64,000 bases of DNA from Balanoglossus misakiensis (lineage: Eukaryota; Hemichordata), in assembly GCA_040954595.2 (NCBI GenBank), contig CM082577.2:11160001-11224000 (forward strand), given 5' to 3'. The stretch's first letter is position 1. Every line of letters starts with the position of its first letter. The translations under genes and the position numbers were made by a program. Shown in pieces: positions 25,281-36,400 of this stretch. The notes beneath the pieces were generated by a model that saw only the letters and a program-made list of their open reading frames with translations, was not told where the DNA came from and did no database searches.

Positions 25281-25899
25281 CCGTAGTTTGCCGGGTAAGA
25301 GCCCCGGGTGCTGGGCCAACAGATTAGCGAAAAAACAGGGGGGGGCTTTAGCCCGGATATGGCCTCGAGATTTATGCAAATGAGGGATGGCCACCTCGAC
25401 TTTTATGCAAATTTTTGAGTGGTTCATTCTCCGAGTCCAAGTCGGGATCTTCCAATGTTGGGTGTTTCGCGTCGAGGACGGACTGAAGCAGCTCCACGCG
25501 GCCGCTTTGGAAAGCTCCCCGGTGACCTCACACGCGGCAGCGCGTCCATCTACGTGATCGTTGAATTCGACGCACGGTCCCGAGGGACCTGTCTGAGGTC
25601 ATGTTTTCTAGAGCGGCTATATATAACTCAGCGTGGCCAGTCGGCCGCGGTGGGTACGATAATCAGCGCGAAAGTAAATCATCATACATTTTTTTTCACT
25701 TTTAGTGACTTTGGGGATGAAAATCCGCCTTTTTTGCATTGCACTTTATTAAATTTCCAAGAATTTAATGGATATTCGGCCGGGGGGGGGGGGGGGGGGG
25801 GGGGGGGCTTTAGACCGGATATGGCCTCGATCTACAAATGGGCCCTAAAACCAGGGGGGGCGTTTGTCCGAGCAGGGGCTCTTACCCGGCAAACTACGG
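25281..25899. mobile_element. TA-flanked MITE with about 26 bp terminal inverted repeats
   Basis: The left end CCGTAGTTTGCCGGGTAAGA is repeated in reverse complement at the right end, each flanked by a TA dinucleotide (25279-25280 and 25900-25901), as expected for a Tc1/mariner-type non-autonomous element. Inside, a unit reading GGGGGGGCTTTAG, then CCGGATATGGCCTCGA, occurs twice, at about 25340 and about 25800, next to a poly-G run at 25783-25807. No transposase is encoded; the 166-codon open frame across it is low-complexity. Confidence 0.8.
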
Positions 25900-26026
25900 T
25901 ATGTGAACAATATAATTAATTAAACCTAACTGAGATAACTGATCCACACAAACATATTATCAGCCTCTGACTGTAGTTGTACGTGAGAAAATTAACACAT
26001 TAAAGAATAAACGGGTGCCACACGCG

Positions 26027-26032
26027 TTTATT
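26027..26032 (-). terminator. Poly(A) signal AATAAA of the lipid-transfer gene
   Basis: AATAAA on the minus strand, about 275 bases after the TAG stop at 26306. It is the first canonical hexamer seen downstream; cleavage would fall about 15-30 bases further. Confidence 0.5.
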
Positions 26033-26305
26033 CAACCACCCATTCTGAGAGTACACAGCCATAATTATGCGCATAATCTGTCGACCAAGGATAAGGAGAA
26101 GATTGAAGTATTCTATCAATTGAAACAGCCTACAGTGGGGTTGTTATGGCTTTAAAGAAAGGGAAAGTTTCTATGACAGCATCTCCATGCGTTTGAACCA
26201 AATATTCAAACTCATCAGTCATTATCATATACATGTAATAGCTTATTCGAAATCATTACATAATCATGCGCTGGAACATTACTAGCACACATTGATTAAA
26301 TTCTT

Positions 26306-29300
26306 CTACTGAAGTGTGGTTTTCACCTCTTGCAGTCCATATTTCCGGAAAGTGGGAGCAGTTTCATCTGGTTCAAGATCACCCATATCGAATATATTCT
26401 TTTCAATCGTTGGAGTGGTGTAGCCCCATATTTTTACATCGACGATGACCTCTTCTATGTCTACGAACAATGCCTTGAGTTTGAATACACAGCGCCCTCT
26501 CAGTTCCAGTTTCAGAGGAACGACGACCAAATCCATGCGTGCGCTTCAATAAAAAAGTGAAACATTATTTACATTCTAAAGGACATTTTATGATTAAGTG
26601 TATTTTGTTAGCTATACATTGTAAGTTTGACATCATTCAGAAGTAACATAGCATATGGTGAAATGTGCATTCTAAAAGTTAAGAACATGTGTGGGCTTTC
26701 TGACTAAATCCTTTCGACCAGAAACAAAGCAACCCATCTTACTCGACATCAAGAGGGAATGTGTTGAACTTGACTGCAGCCTTCGATGGAAACGAGGTTG
26801 TCATCAAATATCCTGTCAGTCGTAGTTCTGCGAAAAACATCGGTATACCAATGGCAAGAGAACCCCACACGTAGCAACCGAGTTCCGGTGTAGATTTCAT
26901 CTGAGAAAACAATTAAAAGTACTCATGCAAACGATTGACTTTGAAACCTGTCATCATTAGTCAATACACATGTTGCAAAACTAACACATATACCAAGATG
27001 GCGGGCATTTCATGACAGTTTTTGGACTGAAAGAATGCAGTTAGAGTTAAGTTTCCTACCTCTGCTTTCATCGATAAGATAGTAACTTCTGTTGAAAATG
27101 ACATTGAATAACTTCCGCCGGCACCATAACCTACATATGACGAGGCAGATATTCAGTCAAAGAATTCATTATTTTTGTACATTAGAGCAGTCCACATTAA
27201 CGTGCAGGTTGAAACGACATAGATTCGTCCACACTGCCTGAGATTCTAATAAACACGAGTGCATGCAGTGACAGGCACATGCATGGCAACATATAAATGG
27301 ATATATTGACGTTGATACAAAAAGAAACATGCTACGCCTTACCAAACATCATTGGCACGGGCCCTAGCATAAAAGGGTACCACTTTTCATCTATGAACGC
27401 AACGTCATAAGGCCCAAAGTTGACCGCTCCAGATAACTTGATATCAAATCGCTTAAACTCATCATCAAAAAAGTCCTTGAGTTTGGTCATCATCTCGTCG
27501 ATTACCTAACATTAAGAGAAAAAAACATTACTAGCTCTTGTGAGGGCATCATTTTCTTGACTGAAAATGGATGAAAAATGCGTAAGTCAGCATTTAATCG
27601 AATAAACTCGCTCTCAAATCTGACAGATAAGGAAATAAGCGCAGTACGTTGATATTGTATTTGCAACAAGAATATATGAACTTCAATCATGGTTTGGAAA
27701 CAATGTAGAACAACCTACCGCATCTTTCACGGCTATTAAGATGTCTTCCATGATTTTCGCTACTTCGGCAGGATCGATGTCTACAATGTCTAAGAGTGCC
27801 TCCAGTTTAACCAGTGTCAAATCCTCCAGCAATAGACCTTGAGTATTATGATGTGGTTAAAGAGATGAATACTGCTGTGGTTAATAACAATAAAATAAGT
27901 TCTCCTCTTTATACAGTAAGTACTAGTATTAATATATACGTTAAAATTATTGTTTACTCACTTTACATCTTTCAAGTCATTTTCGGGTAAATTCTCTGCT
28001 TTATATTTAGCATGATGAACCACACACTTCAATAAGATTTTTCTTACTGCACAGGAAGGAGAGTCCCAAACTCCACAATCAAAAGGAATAACAAAACATT
28101 TTCACACTCTGTGTGTTACCTGGATCTGGCCTCGTTTCCAAGACAGCAGCTGACGCCCCACAAGGAATTATTTCATACGTCAGATTGTTAAAGATGTTCA
28201 TGTACGGCAAACAGTAGTCTATGGCGGTAGCGCAAACGCTTACTTTCATATCGAACTGTGAATATAATAATAAAAGTAGTGATGGGGCGAGCAAATGCAT
28301 CAAGCATATAAACACCAACAATGACTGTTCAGCAAATCCCACGAGAGCCAGCATGGAAATGAACGCATAGGATATTTTGAACATACTTGAAAATATCAAC
28401 CATGGGAATCAAAGGTTTCTGAAGGCAACGTCAAATGTACATGTATGTGTCGTGACATCAATCTGACGTTGGATATGGGCTACAGGGAGTGACATATGCG
28501 TGAGATACAAGTAAAGTATTGCCTATACCAGCACTGTTACGCCATGACGTTCAATCTTGTACTCGTATGAAAGTTCCACCGCTTTCAGGATCGGTACATC
28601 CAGTGAAAAAGATCCAGAATCTTCCAGGGGTCCATCTATAGTTTTGGATGCAAATATAAGTTTGGGGAAACATTAGGCATAAGTGCAATGTGAACACGCT
28701 AAAGTGGCATGCAGTATATCATATTTCATGTGTACTGCTGTATGCTATGCACATGAAACGTTTCTCGTCCAGGTGCAACCAATGTATTCAGTCATTGTTC
28801 TCTTCATTTTCATGAACAGATGAAGAACGGGTTTTTGTTTCACCCAATTTATCGGAGTGTGTGTAATAACCCTGTATACAAACCACGAATGGCTCCGAGT
28901 GCAATGTATATGACTCATCTACGTATATTGTAAGATACATCTTCAGGCTAGTCGATATATCACGTGCATGTATGAACACTGACAGCCTTACACAATGCAC
29001 GATACACGTATGTATATATTTATTACATGTATTATTTTTTCTGACATCATAACTAACCACCCATTGGTGGGTTCTGTTTGGACATACCATACAGCAGTTC
29101 GCCCAGGTCGATCTCTTTCCTCCAGTCATGCAACCCCATCAGGAACTTCAGTTCACAAACGTCCAATCTGGCGAATCCGTTGATGCTGAGCGGGAAATAT
29201 GAAACGGGCATCTCCACGTTGCATTCAACACCAAGACCGTTCTCATCAAAATTGCAGAAAGAATTCTTCGGAACGAAGTTCTTGAACGATGAAAACCCTG

Positions 29301-30069
29301 AGACAAATTTGAATTAGAAATATATTTATCATCCGCCTTTACTGTATACACTATGTTCTCTCTACATATTTGCGTTGCATTTATAAGAGGTCTGTAGAAA
29401 AGATAAAATAATACTGATGTACTTACTATAGTCTAGCTCACGATACATTTTGATGAGTGTGGTTCTACTCGCCGACCCCACTGTCACAGACCTGGCCAGG
29501 AGTGCCATTCTCAGTTCGTCGTCATCCATTGTTTCAGGTCGCCGAAAATCTTTAGCCAACGAGCTAAATTTCTCCTGTTGATTTCAAATACAGATTAAGC
29601 AGGAATGATACATGCATGCATGCATGCATGCATGCATGCATACATACATACATACATACATACATACATACATACATACATACATACATACATACATACA
29701 TACATACATACATACATACATACATACATACATACATACATACATACATACATACAAACATACATACATACATACATACATACATACATACATACATACA
29801 TACATACATACATACATACATACATACACAGACAGACAGACAGACAGACAGACAGACCACATGTTTGAAGCTATCTGTATTAAAGAGAAGTAAAATGATC
29901 ATTACCTTAAGCTGGTCAATGAGGGTTTGTAGAGCCGTTTCGACAGCGCTATCTTTGGCTTCCCTCAAAAACTCGAAAACACTATTCAGACCAATCGTTT
30001 GTAGGCTAAAGTTAACTGTTGGAGGACCATTGCTTGTGATCGTTGGCAGTCCAAGTTTTCCAAGACCTC
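26306..30069 (-). CDS. Lipid-transfer gene: C-terminal beta-rich region, exons 26-35
   Basis: Exons 29906-30069 to 26306-26543 (about residues 1287-1790). Two related blocks are visible: CNVEMPVSYFPLSINGFARL and, later, GCYVWGSLAIGIPMFFAELR with ARMDLVVVPLKLELRGRC. Both combine a buried strand pair with a Cys and suggest an internal duplication. A short helical stretch lies between them (PAEVAKIMEDILIAVKDA). The last exon ends QEVKTTLQ and a TAG stop at 26306-26308. No named domain is recognised; the frame is unbroken across all ten exons. Confidence 0.85.
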
Positions 30070-30398
30070 CTGAAGAAACATAATCATTAACACCGTATTA
30101 GTGCATTATGTACTTCGCATTTCATTGTTGTTGCGCAATTGCCGACCAAAACGAGACATTTTATTAAAATACATATGAAATAGTCCCTGGTTAAAGTAAA
30201 ATATATAAAAAGTACAGAGATATGTTGTTAACCTCTTCTGTGGTCATGTGATCAATCCTATAGCCTGTGATTATGTATCACATGAAGTTCTATCACATAA
30301 TCACATTTAGTGCAGAGAGAGAGGGGGGGAGAGAGACAGACAGAGACAGACAGACAGACAGACAGAGAGACAGACAGACAGAGTGAGAGAGAGAGAGT

Positions 30399-30431
<33 letters not shown>

Positions 30432-33400
30432 TATCCCACCTTTTAAGGGATTATTACTCGGGGATCTCTTAGGTTTCTTCTGAACAATCTTGTCCAACTC
30501 CTCCGTGTTTGGTTGTCTGGTCCTTTTTGGCCTTTCATCCTTACGTTTTGGGCCTTTTGTGAGACTAAGGGGTCCCGAGACAGATATTTTCTGTGTGGAA
30601 TTATTAATGGGATTATTAGTTATTATCCTTAGTGCAATTATACTACCGCGACCTACAATGGCCAATAGTTGTATGTCGTTTACTTGTGTTCAATCAATAC
30701 ATGTATGTACACCATTTTCAAATAATGCAAGCTAAAAAAGAGATTGCGCGAATAAAAATTGACTGTAACTCTGCCGATGAATGTTTGTGCTTTCTTGTAT
30801 TATAGAAATCTGTTTTCTTTACCAGTGCAATCTGATAACTTAGAATTGTTGTCACATGAACATGTGATAGGAAGACCGTGTTGAAGTGACCAAACTTTTC
30901 AACAAGACTTTTTACCTTGAAATTCAAGTAGTATTCGTCACAGGTTTGCCTGTATGATGCAGTCAGCTCTCTCTTGTGGATGTACGGCGTTGGGTCGACA
31001 TACTGTCCACTGTCAACTTTTCTCATTGACAAATGGATGGTGTTCGGAGAACAGCCGGATTCGGCGACGATCCCTAAAGGGAGGCCTTTGAAAGTCTAAA
31101 GTTTATCAAAACAGAATAATTAATCAATCAAAAGAAGTATGTAAGGCCTTATATTTTGGTTTGATTCTTCTATTTTGAATGTGTCCGTCGTATACACATG
31201 ATGGTCGCTTTCATGTTTGAAACAACTTCATGTTTCAATACTCCAAACGACGTAAGAAATACCTGGACGTAAAACAAATGTTAGTACATGAAACGTCGAA
31301 TGATACAGAATGAAATCCAGTTCCAGTTATAGAATATGCTTATATACAGTGTATATTCTGTAGAAGTTGGTGGGCGGATTGGAGTGTGAATATGACAGCT
31401 CATGACATCTATGATTCAAACTTTCTGTGGAAGAATTTTTATGTATTTAAAAAGCAAGGTATCAACATGTGTTTCTCACGTGTACCGTTGTAGAGTCTAC
31501 AGCTACCGTTTTGAAATCAGATTGGATATGTTTGATTATCTTTTATGAGTATATGTTATTCTGCATGCCCATAATTTGTGTTCCGATGGACGTTACAGAA
31601 GTATAGTCAGTGAACCTTGCTTCTTGTAGACAGATAATTTATCAGGGGAAATAGCGTAGTTACAAAAGCTATATGCAGAAAAGCCATACTTACTAATCGA
31701 CCGTCAGTTTCTTCTGATGTCTCCACGTGATCTATGATGACGTCAATGTCTTTGATTTCGTCGGCTATCCTTATAATTGACTGCTTGCTCCCGCTCTTTC
31801 TCACTGTGCCAGTGAATGGCGACACTAACTGTTATTACAATCATTATACACAGGATTAGAAAAAAACCGCAGATAGGTTTAGTTTTTTGTTAGTTAAAGG
31901 TGTTTGATGCATAAATTCACAGTCTTTTGAACTGTGAAGTTCCATAGCACAACTTTAAAAATACAATATTAACAACAAACACCCAAGACTTTAAAAATCT
32001 GTGATGTGAATTTCGAAATACTAAATTGAATTCATTGTGCTGTTAAGATACCATGCATGAAAGATAATTCATTGTGATAATGCGAGACCCATACGGTTTT
32101 AATTGATACTGTAGTAATCCAAGTCTAAAAAAGCATAAAATGAAGGAATATCTTACTGTTTTTCCGGCGTCAATTTCCAGGTCGATACCAGGGGAAAGAC
32201 CACCGGTCTCGCTTGGGTAAAATCCGTCACCACAATCAGACTCCGCTATCTTTTTAGGAAACTCGGGGGAGCTGTGTGAGCCAAATATCTTATTCAGGAA
32301 GGACTTGGCGTACTCGTACCTGTAGAGAATGCAAAACAGGATATTTTGTATCGTAGAATATATAAAGGTATTTTTCCATGCAGTTGTGCCACTTTCAGCC
32401 GGTACAGAAATATTTGTATACACACTTGTATTCCGGCAGAAGGCAAGGTTTACAAGACACTCGTGGCAAGTCAACTGGCAATATTAGAAAATACCAGGAT
32501 GATGATGTTGTTTGATTAAATGCGTGGTAAAAATTGTTATGCAAATCTCTTTACGTCATGAAATATGCTAATTATCGTCTATTTAAAATTTTAAAATATA
32601 TTGAAATGTTACTGCTCAATAATTTGTACATTCATTTTGGACGGCTCACTTTTGTTCTGTCGTATTGCTATGGTTTATGTGTCATATCAGATTATAATTT
32701 CCCATTCTGAAATCGGTATATTCACGATTACTTTTATCTCTGCCACGGACTTGCCTTTCGTCTGTAGAACACGTGCAACATAACGAGTCTAACAAAGGAA
32801 TCTTGCGGAAATAACAACACCTCTATAGTTGAGCTCTCAACGATCATGCTACGCCAGCAATTGTGTTCACATTAGGCAAAGGGATAAGTACTAGCGTCAC
32901 CGGTAAACCTGATGATATTGTATCGTATATATTCTGTTCACAGGTTGGATTATAATACTCATGATTTACTTACGCTGATTTCATGTCCGCATATCCCCCC
33001 TTAACCTCCTCGATGACGTCAGTCACTGCCTTGTACGTTTCTGTAAAGGGGTCTGCGAGCGACTTGAGATCCTCCAGTGGCTCAGTAAATACATCCAGAG
33101 CTTCATTGATATCGTCCAAGATGCTCTGCCTCAAATCTCTCTGCAGATGAATGAGCAAATAATATTAGTAGGGTGTGACAATGTGATAAATGCAGTTTTG
33201 CCCAGTTTAAGGTGCATCACCTGTCGACGCATTGAGTGTGTTGGGGTCAGTTCCTGTGAATGATATACTTTCTTAGAAAGGCATGTCAAGGGGCTTCGCT
33301 GGGCTGCAGATAATTATGAAGTCACAGTGTTTAGATATATAGACAAGTTATAAAGATAGTGAATAGACATAGAGGTAAAGGTGGTGTACATTGTTGCATG

Positions 33401-36400
33401 GTTTCTTAAGTCTATACAGGCGGATGATTTGGGATAGAACAATAAAATTTATTTTATCAGTAATCAAACAATAACTGCATGATCACGTATTTAAACAACA
33501 TGCTATCTGATCCCAGTGGTATGATGTGGTAATCGTACCTGACAGTTGTTTGTTCAATCAGACGTGTGGCGCTGGCAGACCTGTTCTATCAGGTTGGTCA
33601 CAGCCATCTCAGTTTTTGGCTCATGCAAGGTGAGGCGTGCATGAGCTTCCATGTCTTCAATGACAAAATACCAACTCTTGCAAAATCCTCTATTGATTTA
33701 AAGAATGCGTCAAATCACTCACCTCATCGAAACCAAGTATATACTTCATTTTGTTGTCCGATTCAATTCCTTCGTTGACCCACGACACTGCTTCGTTCAG
33801 AGTTCCCTTCGCATTGTATATGTCATCCATGATGCTACTGAGCAGAGATCTCATATCGAACCAATACGGCTCGTTCCCTTCGGTGAAAAAGCATGCATCT
33901 TCTATTCTTTTCTTGGCGTCCAATACTCCCATTATTGCTCCCCTGATCCTGTATTTAATAAAAAAAAATAAAAAAAATATACACAACAATTATAGATAAA
34001 AATTCTTATGAAATATCGGAGAATGTCAAGGTTAAATCATTAACATTTTTAATTAACTTATTCATATTTCAAAAGAACATCTGTCACCCTAAAACTTGAT
34101 TTAGTACTCGCCTCGGGGACAGATATTTTAAGAACAAAATTGGAGTCTTCCAAAACTCTAAATGGTTTGCTTTATCAAAGTATGAGGAGTCCTTTCTCAA
34201 ACAAAACAAGAAAAAACAGGGTGTTTATCACCCTCATTTCAATTTTAAAATGGAGCTTGATTCCATTGGATGTAAACAAATGTCATTTTACTGAACTGTA
34301 AGTCAAATCTTGCGATGTCGTTGACAGCTGTCATGGGCGATTCAAATAATTTCTGCGTGGCTTCAGCGGCGGTCGATATCGCATCTTCTAATTGTTCCAC
34401 GGCCCACGGTAATGTCACAGTCACGGCATCAGCGATTGCCTATAAGAAAAAAAATATTAATTAATAACTGCAGATGCATGAGCAGTTTTAAGTGATTGCA
34501 TCTTATGCGTCACGTGACTTGGGAATAAACTTAACAATTGAGTTTGCTACTAAATTCAAATTGTCTAACTTTTAAGGCTGTGTTCACAAAAAATGCCGTG
34601 GGTACATGTAGGAGGTCGGAGGAAATGAATATCTCTGGGGGTGGCGGAGGGGAACTTGAAAACAAATCTTGGGTGTCCAAGAGGTGGTGAACTGTTACTG
34701 ATTTTTTTCAGTATTTGATCCTGTGTTGAAATGCCCTAGATTAACTTTTTGTCAACACCAATACACCCATTATTTGCGAATGCAGCCAAACCTCGAAAAT
34801 TAATATTTTAATGAGGTAGCCCAACTCACATGATAAAGTTCCATCACATCCTCCTTGATAGACGCGAAGATGGCCGACACTCGTTCGACGACAGCCTGGA
34901 TCTCCAGTGAAAATTCTGGCAAGTTTGTGTAATTCCCGACTCGTTTCAAGACCGATTTGGCAATCCGACGGACGTTCTTCATTTTACTGGGCATTTCCTT
35001 GACAGCGGAGGCGAAGCTTTCGAAGATCTCCCCGAGGTCTTTCTTGTTTGGGTCCGGGGCCAGAATCTTGTCAAAACTTTTAATGACATTCTGCACCGAG
35101 TCGACAACTCTCTGTACCACATCATCGAACAGGCTTACTAAATTGCTGACGTCATCAAAACTGAATTCCTGCGCAGAGAAGACAATATTTCACATAACAA
35201 AATCACAGCGTTGATCTTAAAATTTCATCTCAGCCAAATCTCGGATATATGAATGTCAATTATTAAACTAAAAAATTGTTTTCAACTTTACCTGCAAGAT
35301 GTTGACGTCATACTCTCCTCTGCCACGAAAACACACCTTAGCGTCGATAAAGTCAAAAGTTTCACCGATGTAGCCGATTAAACCCCTGGCGTAAACATGG
35401 TCATGTATGTCGATTTCCAAAAAACCTTCCAGTGGTTCTATATATATTATAAAAGCATTTCATATTTTGTCATATTGTCAGCAAAAGCATGCAAAAAATT
35501 GTTGTATCCTGACTCACATCTGACATACACCAAGATATCATTTCGAAGCTGTAGGCCTAACTCTCTAAAGACAAAATGTAATGACACCACATATTAATAA
35601 TTTATGTCTCATATTTTATCCAATAGACATGCACCATACGTGATTCAATATAATGACCACTGCATATATAAAGGTGTCGACCTGTATCATTGACTGACAT
35701 TATAACACAATCCTGAACATGAACTACTTACGTATGTCTATATCGAGATTGTTCTTCATGATGAGGCCCATTTCTGCTCCGATGTCTGCCGATCCTATTT
35801 CATATCTCCAGTCGATTTTTGGTGTCGATAGGTGGAATTCAAATCCTTGGAATATGCTTCTTCTTCCCCTTGGCTTGGACACGGAATTTGAGGCATTTCT
35901 TGGAAGATCAAACTCGCAAGTCAATTAATGAATCAATCAATGAATCAATTAATCAATCAATCAATCAATCAATTGATATATCTATCGATCAGTCGATCGA
36001 CCATTCAATCAATAAGTCAAATGAATAAACCAAAAAGACCAAAATCAAAATCGATCAATCGATCGGTCGATCAATCAATCAATCAATCAATCAGTCAGTC
36101 AGCTAGTCAATCTGTCTGCCTGTCTGTCTGTCTGCCAATTCAATCAATATTTGTCAAAACTATAAAAAAAATTGCAAGAGGAACACGTGGCGCGGAATTT
36201 TTGCACGTGACTAATTCTTTGTTTGTACACACCTGTCTGAAAACAAAGTACCCACGTTGTCAATAAAGGGGGTCCGTGGATGTCTGCCGTATTCAGTGAC
36301 TGCAACATATCGGACTGTTTCGTCAACATCATTTAAAGCAGAAGACAACAGCACACTGGGTACCTATTAAACCCAAATCACAAATGGCTTGTTATTTGCT

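Larger units (their letters stand above)
25239..26305. other. Interval between FN3 array and lipid-transfer gene; missing 5' end
   Basis: This 1.07 kb holds the 3' UTR and poly(A) signal of the minus-strand lipid-transfer gene (about 26027-26305) and the 619 bp TA-flanked MITE (25281-25899). I see no first exon, signal peptide or promoter for the FN3 array that begins at 25238. Confidence 0.7.

Noticed and set aside
25419-25919. 166-codon plus ORF
   Set aside because: Runs through the MITE and poly-G and has no domain-like sequence.
25238-26306. Reading the lipid-transfer protein straight into the FN3 array as one protein
   Set aside because: The last lipid-transfer exon ends at TAG with a poly(A) signal after it, and neither exon 26743-26900 nor a donor just before the stop has a phase that fits 25238.
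29611-29857. CRISPR-like or satellite array
   Set aside because: Simple tetranucleotide repeats without spacers in a eukaryotic intron.
29584-30083. Long ORFs on both strands (up to 155 codons)
   Set aside because: They are translations of the CATG/CATA/CAGA microsatellite; only 29906-30069 minus is a real exon.
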